Positions 17,115-24,713 of a DNA stretch of 44,416 nt are shown here, piece by piece. The notes beneath the pieces were generated by a model. The model was not told where the DNA came from and searched no databases. It saw only the letters and a list, made by a program, of their open reading frames with translations. Source of the DNA: JAHJDS01 sp964569795 (GTDB lineage Bacteria; Desulfobacterota; Desulfarculia; Desulfarculales; JAHJDS01); assembly GCA_964569795.1 (NCBI GenBank), contig CAZMVB010000032.1, forward strand, positions 1-44,416. Reading direction: 5' to 3'. Positions within the stretch are counted from its first letter, which is position 1. Each line of letters begins with the position of its first letter. A program made the translations under genes and the position numbers.

Positions 17115-17799
17115 CCTTCACGTACTCCTCGGCCAGGTCGTCGAACAGGACCGGGACCCGGCCGGACATCTCGGCCAGGAGCGGGATCATGACCTCGCGC
17201 ATCTGGGGGTGGGCCGCTTTAGAGCATCGGAGCGAGAAGACGTGGCGCCACTCTCGGACGTTGGCCGACATGACGACCTCGGTCTTGAGGGAATTGGGCA
17301 GGACCGACCGGGCCTGCTGGGGGGACCAGCCGTGCTTCAGGAGGTTCAAATAGGTGGCCTCGGACTCGACCAGATGGAGCGCCCACTCGAACGAATTGAA
17401 CGGAAAACGGACCTTGGCGACCCGATCCTCGACCACGTACAGGTCTTCCTTGCCGTAAGGTCCGGGCTTGATTTCCTTTATCCACGGCGGAATGACGAAG
17501 GCGACCCCGCCGGCGTAGTTGCAGTACCGGGTGGACTCCTGGGAGAAGGCGGCCAGGCGGTGGCGGACCAGTTCGTGGGAGACCCCGCGGTCGACGATGA
17601 ACCGGACGGCGATCATCGAGTGCTCGATGACCGAGTGGTGGCCGCTCTCGAGGATCTTCCGGACGAAGGCCCGGGCCGAGTCGGGCGTCATCTTGCCCTC
17701 GGACTTGTAACAGGTCCGGCCGGCCCGCTCGATCAGGCCCAGGACCTCATCACCGTCCGGACAGTGCTCTATGGAAAACGACGGCTTGACTAGGATCAT
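17107..17799 (-). CDS. thyX: Flavin-dependent thymidylate synthase ThyX
   Basis: 230 residues, close to the usual family length. It methylates dUMP to dTMP using methylene-tetrahydrofolate and FADH2/NADPH, securing dTTP for phage replication. The signature region RHRLAAFSQESTRY (residues 79-92) matches RHRxxSxxxxSxR, with Ala in place of the first Ser, a common variant. ESGHHSVIEHSMIAVRF (51-67) is the conserved upstream segment. GGGAGCAGAC precedes the ATG, and this ribosome site begins right after the CCA of the tRNA gene, so thyX and the tRNA are in one transcript. Confidence 0.93.
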   Translation of the reverse strand: MILVKPSFSIEHCPDGDEVLGLIERAGRTCYKSEGKMTPDSARAFVRKILESGHHSVIEHSMIAVRFIVDRGVSHELVRHRLAAFSQESTRYCNYAGGVAFVIPPWIKEIKPGPYGKEDLYVVEDRVAKVRFPFNSFEWALHLVESEATYLNLLKHGWSPQQARSVLPNSLKTEVVMSANVREWRHVFSLRCSKAAHPQMREVMIPLLAEMSGRVPVLFDDLAEEYVKDA

Positions 17800-17814
17800 G
17801 TCTGCTCCCTTTGT

Positions 17815-17891
17815 TGGTCGGGGAGGGCGGATTTGAACCGCCGACTCCGTGCCCCCAATGCACGCGCGCTACCAGGCTGCGCCACTCCCCG
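17815..17891 (-). tRNA. tRNA-Pro (UGG)
   Basis: The minus strand folds as a full cloverleaf. Acceptor CGGGGAG pairs with CTCCCCG; the D arm is GCGCAGCCTGGTAGCGC; the anticodon stem CGTGC/GCACG holds the loop ATTGGGG with anticodon TGG; the T arm GGCGG/CCGCC has loop TTCAAAT. Discriminator A is at 17818 and CCA is encoded (17817-17815). The first base C, pairing with G72, is a proline identity feature. It lies 3 nt after DUF5131 and 15 nt before thyX, inside the phage operon, so it must be cut from the mRNA. Confidence 0.93.
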
Positions 17892-17894
17892 ATA

Positions 17895-18941
17895 TCAGGC
17901 AGTTCCAAGGGCCTCCTCGGGTTCAAACTCCGGAAAGGCAGTGTGTTCCATGCCGTCGAGCTTCCGGCCGTGCCATCGCCGCTGGTGGCGGCAGGTGTTC
18001 ATCTCCTGCCGGTCGTCCTGAAAAACGAAGCTGTCGAACTGACTTCCCAGGGGTGCGGTCTCTTCGTAGGGCACCCACCGCCCCCATTGTTTGAAGAAAA
18101 ACGAGACGCCCGCGGCCTGGCACTGGTCCCTGACAGCCCGGACCCAGCCGGGGTGCATCGGCCGGGCCCCGGGGCCGGTCTCCCCGCCGACGATCACCCA
18201 ATCGATGCCTTTCTCGACGAAGTCCCACCAGCCCGAGCAACCGGTGGGGCACCGCCCCTCGGAGCACCGGCCATCATGCCTGGCGTGAATCCCGTAGACG
18301 ATCTCCGCTCCGCACCACTTGCAGCGATCAAGACCGAACCTTCTCTCCAGGCTGACTGGCCCCAGCAGGGGCTCCAGGCTGACGCCATGGACCGCGGCCG
18401 GGACCCGGAGCAGATCATCCAGCCTGCCGATCTGGTCCTGGCTCTCGACAGTGGCCATGGCCCAGGCGTTCGGTGGCCAGATCTCCCCCGAGTCGGTCAG
18501 CCCGTACGCGGCGTAACCACCCAGGGGCATCAGGCCGGCCTCGCCGGCGTACTCCACCATCCGGCGAGGCCGCTTGGTCAGGACCAGAAACACGTGCTGG
18601 GGGCAGCGGAACATGACCGAGAAGGCCTTGGTCAGGAACTCGAACGGCACGGCCTCATGAAACAGGTCGTTCCAGATCGCCCACACGGTCGGCTTCCTGA
18701 CCTTGAGCGGCAGGCCCAGGTCCTGCTCGTTCAACCGGACCTCACCGGTCCAGCGGCAGTCAGGGGCGGTCAGGCCGGCGTACCGGGCCCGCATCTTTTC
18801 GTTGGCCTGACGGCCCCGGACGTGGGTCAGCTTCTCGGACCAGCAGTGATCGCACCCGGGCGAGACCCGGGTGCAGCCCGAGACCAGCGACCAGGCCCGA
18901 TCCCAGTAGAGGCCGCGCGCGATTCTTTTCGGGTCAACCAT
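17895..18941 (-). CDS. DUF5131 (phage Gp37/Gp68-like) protein
   Basis: 348 residues. The N-terminal segment SLVSGCTRVSPGCDHCWSEKL has the CxxxxxxxCxxC pattern of the DUF5131/Gp37-Gp68 family, whose Cys cluster resembles a radical-SAM site. Other family features are VFLVLTKRPRRM, the segment NAWAMATVESQDQI, SLEPLLGPVSL, and IDWVIVGGETGPGARPM near residue 250-265. A small Cys-rich insert lies at 207-240 (CKWCG...CSEGRCPTGC). The function is not established; radical-SAM-type chemistry on nucleotides or tRNA is only a guess, although a tRNA gene follows directly. Confidence 0.85.
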   Translation of the reverse strand: MVDPKRIARGLYWDRAWSLVSGCTRVSPGCDHCWSEKLTHVRGRQANEKMRARYAGLTAPDCRWTGEVRLNEQDLGLPLKVRKPTVWAIWNDLFHEAVPFEFLTKAFSVMFRCPQHVFLVLTKRPRRMVEYAGEAGLMPLGGYAAYGLTDSGEIWPPNAWAMATVESQDQIGRLDDLLRVPAAVHGVSLEPLLGPVSLERRFGLDRCKWCGAEIVYGIHARHDGRCSEGRCPTGCSGWWDFVEKGIDWVIVGGETGPGARPMHPGWVRAVRDQCQAAGVSFFFKQWGRWVPYEETAPLGSQFDSFVFQDDRQEMNTCRHQRRWHGRKLDGMEHTAFPEFEPEEALGTA

Positions 18942-18956
18942 CGCCTTTTTCCCGCC

Positions 18957-19381
18957 TCACGCCGCCTTGCTGGCCGGCTCGTCCTGATCGGCCTCTTTCT
19001 TCACCCGCCGCCAGACGGTCAAGCCCTTGTCGTCCCGGTCCATCCGGACCGCCACGTTCGGCGGGACGTCGGACGACGAGGCCCAGACGTCCGTAGCCTC
19101 CTGGGCCTCGGCGAACTTCATCGCCCCTTGCCGGTCCTCGTCGGTCAAGGGCTCCGGGCCCCGGACCGATTCGCCCGTGTCCAGCCGGACCAGGCGTTTC
19201 ACGCCCCGGCCGTAGTCGAACTTCCAGACGCAGTCGACCGGCCGGTCCTCGGCGCCTGGACCAGGCCCGGGCGCAGGCCCAGGGTGCCGGCGTACCATTT
19301 GGTCCGGCCGTCATCGAGGCCCACGTCCACGTGGACAGTCCCCTCGGGGCCGTGGGTCTTGGCGTTCAGATCGACTTTCAT
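18957..19381 (-). CDS. Small phage protein, apparently frameshifted
   Basis: Two frames must be joined. The ATG at 19381 overlaps the DnaC-like stop (ATGA) and opens MKVDLNAKTHGPEGTVHVDV...KWYAGTLGLRPG. Codon usage then moves to the -1 frame near 19240-19270, which continues as AEDRPVDCVWKFDYGRG...VWASSSDVPPNVAVRMDRDD and ends at 18957. Without a shift the first frame stops at 19199 after 60 residues. The second frame also has an ATG of its own at 19298, so two overlapping genes are an alternative. No classic slippery heptamer is visible. Function unknown. Confidence 0.5.
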
Positions 19382-20151
19382 GTCTCGTTTCTCCGGTCCC
19401 GGCCGTTCAGGGGCACCTCGGGGCAAAGGGCCTTGAGCCTTGAGTCGATCGCCCCGGCCAGCTCCCAGTCCACGGCCGCGATCCGCTCGATCATCTTCGT
19501 CCGCCGGACGTTGGCCGTGATGATCGTCAGCCGGCCGGCCGACCACCGGCCGTTCAGGATCAGGAACAGGCCCCGGCAGACCCACTCGCTGAGCTTGACC
19601 TTGTCCAGGTCGTCGAAGACCAGCAGCGGCGTCTCGATGTACCGTCTGAACACGTCCAGGGCGGTCTCGTCCCGATCCCGGCCGAAGGTGCTGTTCAGCT
19701 CGAGGAAAAACATCGGGGCCTCGACGAACAGCCCGGAGCCGGTTTTTAGTAACGACTCCCTGAGGTGGGCCGCGGCCAGGTAGGTCTTGCCGCAGCCCCA
19801 GGGGCCCCAGCCGTACCAGCCCCGGCCGTATGGGACCGGGACCTTGGTCCGGTCGGCCAGTCTCGCCGTGCGGAAGATGGGCGGCACCCCGGCCTCGGCC
19901 ATCAGGTCCAGGATCCGTTCCCGCCGGCGGGCCATGGCCTGTTCCCGGGCAAGAGCCTCGACCTCGGCCTGGGCCTTCTCCCGGGCGACTTCCTCGGCCG
20001 CGGCGTGCTCCGGGCACAACCGGGAGTAATACTTCCGGCCGCCGATGATGCCGATCACCTTGGTCGGCGCCCCGCACTCCCGGCACCGGTCACGCCCGGG
20101 CCCGGCCATTTCGCCCACTGCCTGTGCCACCGTCGCGCCTATGTGATCCAT
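19378..20151 (-). CDS. DnaC-like replicative helicase loader (AAA+ ATPase)
   Basis: 257 residues. A Cys cluster at the N-terminus (C23, C26, C46) is followed by a charged helix, then an AAA+ core: Walker A GPWGCGKT (116-123), Walker B LLVFDDLDK (D180-D181), sensor-1 TIITAN, and a late arginine in AIDSRLKALC. This is the DnaC/IstB-type architecture that loads DnaB helicase at origins. It is encoded right after the initiator-like protein (12 nt gap), as in lambda-type O-P modules. Confidence 0.88.
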   Translation of the reverse strand: MDHIGATVAQAVGEMAGPGRDRCRECGAPTKVIGIIGGRKYYSRLCPEHAAAEEVAREKAQAEVEALAREQAMARRRERILDLMAEAGVPPIFRTARLADRTKVPVPYGRGWYGWGPWGCGKTYLAAAHLRESLLKTGSGLFVEAPMFFLELNSTFGRDRDETALDVFRRYIETPLLVFDDLDKVKLSEWVCRGLFLILNGRWSAGRLTIITANVRRTKMIERIAAVDWELAGAIDSRLKALCPEVPLNGRDRRNET

Positions 20152-20163
20152 CCGAGCCTCCTG

Positions 20164-21156
20164 TCACCCCAGGTTGATCGCCCCCTCGCCCACCGGGAAG
20201 TGTTCGTGATCGGGACTGGCCCGGGCCCGGGGTGCCTCCGGGTCGTGATAGGTCCAGTGGGCCTTCTGGCCCCAGAAGTTAGCCAGCTTGTAGCGCCAGG
20301 CGTCGGGTCGCCCCTGGCGCCGGCGCCGGTACTCGGCGATGTAACCGTCCGCCGCGGCCTTGAACCGGTCCACGGTCAGGCCCAGGGCCTGGTCTTCGGT
20401 CAGGTCCGGGTTTTTCTTCCGTGCGGCCCGGGCCTCTTCGGTCAGCCGGTCGATGATCGAGTTCAGGGTCCGGTGCTTGACCTTCTGGCCGGAGGCGGTC
20501 TCCGCGTTAGGGACCTCGAAGGCGTCCGACCGAGCGCAGTGGTCGTAAACCTCGGCCGCGGCCCGGGTCAGTTCGGGCGCGGTCTTGGGCTTCTTCGAGG
20601 GCGGATTTGTCGGACCGGGAAAAAGCGAGGGAGGAGCGGCGCCTTCAGGCGGCGCCTCTCTTACTTCCTGCTCCTGTTCCTGTTCCTGCTCCTGCTCCTG
20701 TTTTGCCAAACCCTTTGGAAAGCGTTTAACAAAGACTTCCTGAAAGGCTTTCGACAACCCTTCGATGAAGGCTTTAAGCAGGTGCAAATATTGATTTTTC
20801 AAGGGGCAATCCGGTATCTCATCCAGTTCGGACAGCCAGCCCTTGAGGACGTTCGGGTTTTCGGGCGGATTGTCGGCCAGGGCCATGGGAACCATCACCA
20901 CCCGGGCCTGCCAATCGGCCTTTGCCAAACCCTTTTGGAAGAGTTCCTCAAAGGCTTTCTGAAAGGCTTTCAAGGGCCAGCCGAGGGCCTCGGCCAGGCC
21001 GGCCTCACCGGCCACGAACAGACCCGGCAGCCGGGTAGTGTGAGGCCCGGTCAGGAGATAGATCAGCAGGGACTGGGCATTGGCCTGGGGACTGGAGAGT
21101 TCTCTGAACAACGTCTCGTTCCACAACCTGGGGGGAACCTTCCTAAATCGCGCCAC
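20164..21156 (-). CDS. Phage replication initiator-like protein with internal repeats
   Basis: 330 residues. The N-terminus MARFRKVPPRLWNETLFRELS and SLLIYLLTGPHTTRLPGLF fits the winged-helix N-domain of phage replication proteins. Two related segments, KAFEELFQKGLAK (residues ~68-80) and EVFVKRFPKGLAK (~140-152), come from DNA repeats. An EQ-repeat linker (about 153-164) leads to a C-terminal helical domain (residues 195-305) with KHRTLNSIIDRLTEEARAARKK and ALGLTVDRFKAAADGYIAEYRRR. It lies directly upstream of the helicase loader, supporting an O/DnaD-like role. The origin may be inside the gene. Confidence 0.68.
   Translation of the reverse strand: MARFRKVPPRLWNETLFRELSSPQANAQSLLIYLLTGPHTTRLPGLFVAGEAGLAEALGWPLKAFQKAFEELFQKGLAKADWQARVVMVPMALADNPPENPNVLKGWLSELDEIPDCPLKNQYLHLLKAFIEGLSKAFQEVFVKRFPKGLAKQEQEQEQEQEQEVREAPPEGAAPPSLFPGPTNPPSKKPKTAPELTRAAAEVYDHCARSDAFEVPNAETASGQKVKHRTLNSIIDRLTEEARAARKKNPDLTEDQALGLTVDRFKAAADGYIAEYRRRRQGRPDAWRYKLANFWGQKAHWTYHDPEAPRARASPDHEHFPVGEGAINLG
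20666..20700. repeat. Hexanucleotide microsatellite TCCTGY
   Basis: Nearly six head-to-tail copies of TCCTG(C/T). In the initiator-like gene they encode alternating Glu-Gln. As a multiple of three bases, copy changes would alter linker length without breaking the frame. Confidence 0.85.
20701..20971. other. Candidate replication origin: iteron-like repeats inside the initiator gene
   Basis: A locally AT-richer stretch holds copies of AAAGGCTTT(C) at 20743-20752, 20950-20959 and 20962-20971, a shorter AAGGCTTT at 20768-20775, and two copies of GCCAAACCCTTTGG/GCCAAACCCTTTTGG (20705-20718, 20924-20938), each carrying a CCAAA...TTTGG inverted core. Repeats inside an initiator gene recall the lambda O origin. 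They could instead be only the trace of a protein-level duplication. Confidence 0.4.
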
Positions 21157-21170
21157 TGTTCACCCGCCGA

Positions 21171-21653
21171 TCAAGCGAAAGCCTGCATTGCTGCAGGTCG
21201 GTAAATCCGGCCGTGCCAGGCCTCGGGGTCAGGGGTCATGGCCCCGTTATTGTCCGGACGGCCCCTGTATTCCTCGATCTCACCGGTCCACCGGGCCAGC
21301 CGGGCCCAGAGCTTTGAGGGCATGAGACCCGTACCGAGCTTGTCCGCGGCGTAGAGCTTGGATCTCTCGAGGCCGGCCGCGGTGTACCAGGCCCGGGAAT
21401 GGCCCTCGACAAGCCGGGCCAGGCGGTGGAGGCCCAGGACCCGCAGGACCCGGGCCATGCGCCGGGCGTGGTGAAGACCCTCGGGACCGTCCACGTCGCG
21501 CAGACCCCAGTAACCCCAGTCGTGGATGATGATCGCCGCCAGGTCGCCCGGGCTAGGCCGGCCGTAGAGGCGCCGCCAGGCCCGGGCCACGTAGAGCGGA
21601 TGCAGGATGAACTGGTGACAGCCGAACAGGAGCGTTGCCGTGCCTCGTCTCAA
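21171..21653 (-). CDS. HD-domain-like phosphohydrolase
   Basis: 160 residues from TTG 21653, which overlaps the upstream stop and has GAGGGG before it; the frame is open further upstream inside the preceding gene. The metal-ligand order of HD proteins can be traced: FILHPLYVARAWRRLYG (His), AAIIIHDWGYWG (His-Asp), a later LVEGHSRAWY (His) and LYAADKLG (Asp). HD enzymes hydrolyse nucleotides or related phosphates. In a phage replication block a nucleotide-pool role is plausible but not shown. Confidence 0.65.
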   Translation of the reverse strand: MRRGTATLLFGCHQFILHPLYVARAWRRLYGRPSPGDLAAIIIHDWGYWGLRDVDGPEGLHHARRMARVLRVLGLHRLARLVEGHSRAWYTAAGLERSKLYAADKLGTGLMPSKLWARLARWTGEIEEYRGRPDNNGAMTPDPEAWHGRIYRPAAMQAFA

Positions 21654-22033
21654 ACCACTTCCCCCTCGGTGCAGATCTCGATCACTCGCTTGCACGTGGC
21701 CAGGTCGAACATGGCGATGTGGCAGTCGTCGCCATCGATATCGAGCTTCCAGGCCAGCCAGTTGTAGGCCTCGTCCCGGCCCCAGCCCCGGCCCAGCCAG
21801 TAGGCGTCAAAGGCCTGGTGGGCCTCCTTGCGGGCCTGCCTGGTCTCCTTGTTGGCCGGGATCCCCATGGGTGTCCCGTCCGGATGGGCGCCGTGAACGC
21901 CGGAACACTCCGGCCAGTTCGAGCACCCGTAGAACTTGCGGGGATCGCCGTTGTGGTAGGTGAGCCTCCTGGTTTCCCGAAGGACCATCGGCGCCCCGCA
22001 GTCCGGACAGATGACGTCATCAGGGCCGGCCAT
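21650..22033 (-). CDS. Zinc-finger protein (DUF3268/topoisomerase-type zinc finger)
   Basis: 127 residues from ATG 22033 (TGATG overlap with the upstream gene). Residues 7-45 are a C4 zinc finger of topoisomerase type: VICPDCGAPMVLRE, then FYGCSNWPECSGVHGAHPDG. Residues 85-120, with AYNWLAWKLDI and CHIAMFDLATCKRVIEIC, match the C-terminal part of the DUF3268 zinc-finger family. It probably binds DNA; specific role unknown. Confidence 0.75.
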   Translation of the reverse strand: MAGPDDVICPDCGAPMVLRETRRLTYHNGDPRKFYGCSNWPECSGVHGAHPDGTPMGIPANKETRQARKEAHQAFDAYWLGRGWGRDEAYNWLAWKLDIDGDDCHIAMFDLATCKRVIEICTEGEVV

Positions 22034-22539
22034 CAGGCCGCCCCCTCTTTGCCCTGGATTTGCCGGACCGAATCTCCCTCTGGCTGCAGACAAAGCTTCT
22101 GGTGATGAAGGGCGCTGTGGCAGACCGGACAAAGCCAGATCACGTCAAGAGGCTTGGAATAATCCTCGTGGTGGCCATGAGCGTCCTTCCGGCCGCACAC
22201 CTCGCACGGCTGACGCATGATTCGACCATCGCGCACGGCGTTGGATAGTGCGTTGTGGGCCTTGTATTTTTCAGGGTGTTCGCGCCGGATTCGTCTCATC
22301 GTTTCGACGAGATCCAGAAGGCGCTCAGGACGTTTCGCCCGGTCCCGGTCGTACTGCCTGATGGAGTCGACGTTCTTCTCCCGGTGGGCTCGAACCCGCT
22401 CCCGGACACAGTCCATGCACTTGTTGAGCCGACCGTCGCGCATTCGCTGGTCCGGATAGAACTCAGTGATCGGCTTCAGCCGCCCACACTCCTGACAGCG
22501 CTTTGTCGGAAGTCGGTTAGAAGGGAATTGAATCGTCAT
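22033..22539 (-). CDS. Phage zinc-ribbon/HNH-like protein
   Basis: 168 residues from ATG 22539, inside the last codons of ssb; an open frame further upstream is a shadow of ssb. The N-terminal zinc ribbon is RCQECGRLKPITEFY...LNKCMDCVRER. The C-terminal part CEVCGRKDAHGHHEDYSKPLDVIWLCPVCHSALHH has the Cys pairs and His residues of a small HNH-like nuclease family common in phages. It may nick DNA. The start has no strong ribosome site and probably depends on translation of ssb. Confidence 0.72.
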   Translation of the reverse strand: MTIQFPSNRLPTKRCQECGRLKPITEFYPDQRMRDGRLNKCMDCVRERVRAHREKNVDSIRQYDRDRAKRPERLLDLVETMRRIRREHPEKYKAHNALSNAVRDGRIMRQPCEVCGRKDAHGHHEDYSKPLDVIWLCPVCHSALHHQKLCLQPEGDSVRQIQGKEGAA

Positions 22540-22966
22540 GTTCACGCTCGGTTTGTCCCGGGTCCCGCCGATCATTTCGTCCCGAACCCCTGGCCGAGCC
22601 GCCGGACCGGCCGCGGCCGGCGCCGTTGCCATCCTGCTGGCTGCCCAGCATCTGCATCACCTGGCCCACCACCTCGGTGGTGTAGCGGTCCGTGCCGTCC
22701 TCGGCCTGCCACTTCCGGGTCTGGAGCCGGCCCTCGACATACACCTGCTTGCCCTTGTGCAGGTACTCGCCGCAGACCTCGGCCAGGCGGCCGAAGAAGA
22801 CGACGTTGTGCCACTCGGTCTTCTCCTCCCACTCGCCGTCCTTGTTCTTGAACCGCTCGCTGGTGGCCAGGGAGAACCGGGCGATGGCCGTGCCGCCCTG
22901 GGTGTAGCGAATCTCAGGATCGCGACCCAGGTTGCCCACCAGGATGACTTTGTTCACGCTAGCCAT
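22517..22966 (-). CDS. ssb: Single-stranded DNA-binding protein
   Basis: 149 residues. An OB fold begins SVNKVILVGNLGRDPEIRYT, with TAIARFSLATSERF, EKTEWHNVVFFGRLAEV and VYVEGRLQTRKW. A Gly/Arg-rich linker (about 112-135) leads to the acidic DDSIPF tip that recruits replication and repair partners. Complete and of normal length. It overlaps both neighbours and sits with ERF, the nuclease and the SbcC-like ATPase in a recombination-replication block. Confidence 0.95.
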   Translation of the reverse strand: MASVNKVILVGNLGRDPEIRYTQGGTAIARFSLATSERFKNKDGEWEEKTEWHNVVFFGRLAEVCGEYLHKGKQVYVEGRLQTRKWQAEDGTDRYTTEVVGQVMQMLGSQQDGNGAGRGRSGGSARGSGRNDRRDPGQTEREHDDSIPF

Positions 22967-23195
22967 GGGCGGCCTCCAGGTTCTCGGTGATCAACGCCAA
23001 CACGGCCCGCCAGTCCTCAATCGGACCGTGCCATATCTCGTTAACCGCGGGCCGATACCATCGACCGTCCGGACCGACGTAAGTCAGTTCATCCCCCAAG
23101 AGCCGCAGCTTCGCGGGGAAGAGTCTGTCGTCGGCCAGGTCCTCGACCAGGTACCACCCCGGGGTCGTCGGTAACTGTTGCGCCGCGCCCGCCAT
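22959..23195 (-). CDS. Small phage protein of unknown function
   Basis: 78 residues. PTTPGWYLVEDLADDRLFPAKLR and DGRWYRPAVNEIWHGPI suggest a compact beta-rich fold with many aromatic residues; the family is not recognised. Its ATG lies 1 nt after the stop of the ATPase gene and its stop overlaps ssb, so it is clearly part of the operon. Confidence 0.6.
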   Translation of the reverse strand: MAGAAQQLPTTPGWYLVEDLADDRLFPAKLRLLGDELTYVGPDGRWYRPAVNEIWHGPIEDWRAVLALITENLEAAHG

Positions 23196-23196
23196 G

Positions 23197-24684
23197 TCAG
23201 CCGACCTCCCCGACCAGGCTCACCCGGCCGTCTTCCACGTGAAAGGCCCCGGGGGAGGGCTGATCGGTCACCCGGGTGACCAGGTACTGGAAACCGTCCG
23301 TCTCCGACTCGGCCTCGACCACCAGGGCGGCGAAGCTCTCGGCGTCCAGGGACTCGGCCCGATCGACCAGGATCACCTTCAGGTCGCCGGCCAGGCTCTT
23401 GGCCAGGGCCAGGGACACCTTCATCTGCTCGCTGGTCGAGAGCTGGTCCAGGTCCTTGCCGTCCACGGTGATCCGGTCCTCGCTCAGGGCCAGGCCCGGG
23501 ACCGGGAATTCGAGGTCGGCCATGACCTGTCTGGGGAGGTCCTCGGCGTAGGCCTTGACCTTGTGGTCCAGATCGGCCACGGCCTGCTCTGCGGCCATGA
23601 CCTCGGCCTCGGCCTGGTCGGCGGCGTTCTTGGCCGTGCGCCACCGGGCCCATTTCCGGGCCGTCTCGATCCGCCGCTCGAGCTGAGCGTTGTATCGCCT
23701 CATCTCCTCGACCTGGGCCGCGGTGACCTTGGGCTCAGGGATCTCGCCCAGTTCGCGTTTGACCTCGGCCAGCTCGTCAATCTTTTCGGTGACCGCCCGG
23801 TTGACGTCCCACATCGACTCCAGGCGAGCCTCGGCCTCCTCTAGCTGACGGCGAAGGTCGTTCACCTTGGCATCCTGGGCGCTTAACTCGTCCTCGCCGT
23901 AGGCCACGGCGTCTCCCAGGTCTCGCTCGATTTCATCGACCTTGGCCTGGAGCCTTTGCCGCCGCTCATCGTTCTCCGCCTCGTACTCGAGGGCGGCCTC
24001 GGCCCGGGCCAGCGCCGGGCCCCGCTCGGCCATCTCGCCCTCGACCGCGGCCAGGTGTTCCTCCATTCCGTCCGGCTCCGGGCCGACCCGGGGGGCGATA
24101 CTTCTGTGATGGGCCCTGGCCTGCTTGAGTCGATGGTTGACCTCGGTCCGCGCCGAGTAGGCCGCAACCCGCAACCGGTCCAGGACGTCCAGAGCGTGAC
24201 CCGAGGTGTCTTCCACCAGGTCGCCGGTCGCCTCGGCGATCTTTGAGGCCGAGATGCTCGCCGGCACCGCCTGGAGCAGGTACCGCCGCCGTTCGTTCGC
24301 CGGCAGGAGCAGGAACTGGACCGGGTTGAACACGGTCGGGCCCAGGAGACGGTCCAGGTAGGTCTGGGGGCTGGCCGGCCGCATCCCGTCGCCGGTGGTG
24401 ATTCGGGGCGGCTGGCGCTTGCTGCCCCGAATGAACGACCGCTGGATGGTCGTGTCGTCGCTCAGCCTGACCAGGACCTGGGCTCGGTCGGCCTCGAGGT
24501 TGATCACCTCGGCGCCGGCGCCCTTGAACGCGGCCACCACCGCCTTGAGACAGGCCGTCTTGCCCTGCCCGTTCTTTCCTTCGATCCGGGTTACCTTGCC
24601 CGGGGCGATCTGCGCTTCCCGTATGGACAGAAAGTCCTGGATCTCCAACGCCGCCACGTGGAGTCCCTTGCCGTTGTCGCTCAT
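23197..24684 (-). CDS. SbcC/RecF-like SMC-type ATPase
   Basis: 495 residues. Walker A GKNGQGKT is at about residues 36-43, after the SMC-type strand LEIQDFLSIREAQI. A long charged coiled coil spans about 190-370 (MAERGPALARAEAALEYEAE onwards). The ABC signature LSTSEQMKVSLALA is followed by Walker B LKVILVDRAESLD. This is the build of small RecF/SbcC-like phage ATPases, which hold or process DNA ends, usually with a nuclease partner. The PD-(D/E)XK nuclease and ERF genes just upstream are the likely partners. GGAGGG precedes the ATG. Confidence 0.85.
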   Translation of the reverse strand: MSDNGKGLHVAALEIQDFLSIREAQIAPGKVTRIEGKNGQGKTACLKAVVAAFKGAGAEVINLEADRAQVLVRLSDDTTIQRSFIRGSKRQPPRITTGDGMRPASPQTYLDRLLGPTVFNPVQFLLLPANERRRYLLQAVPASISASKIAEATGDLVEDTSGHALDVLDRLRVAAYSARTEVNHRLKQARAHHRSIAPRVGPEPDGMEEHLAAVEGEMAERGPALARAEAALEYEAENDERRQRLQAKVDEIERDLGDAVAYGEDELSAQDAKVNDLRRQLEEAEARLESMWDVNRAVTEKIDELAEVKRELGEIPEPKVTAAQVEEMRRYNAQLERRIETARKWARWRTAKNAADQAEAEVMAAEQAVADLDHKVKAYAEDLPRQVMADLEFPVPGLALSEDRITVDGKDLDQLSTSEQMKVSLALAKSLAGDLKVILVDRAESLDAESFAALVVEAESETDGFQYLVTRVTDQPSPGAFHVEDGRVSLVGEVG

Positions 24685-24713
24685 CTGTGTCCCTCCAAAT
24701 TGTCGTCAGTGGC

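Noticed and set aside
17815..17891. tRNA-Pro as the prophage attachment site
   Set aside because: It lies inside the phage operon with phage genes on both sides and no integrase nearby; it is cargo, not an att site.
17811..19436. 541-residue plus-strand open frame
   Set aside because: It runs opposite to DUF5131, the tRNA and the small frameshifted gene, has no family motif, and is rich in Pro/Gly/Arg, as expected for a shadow in GC-rich DNA.
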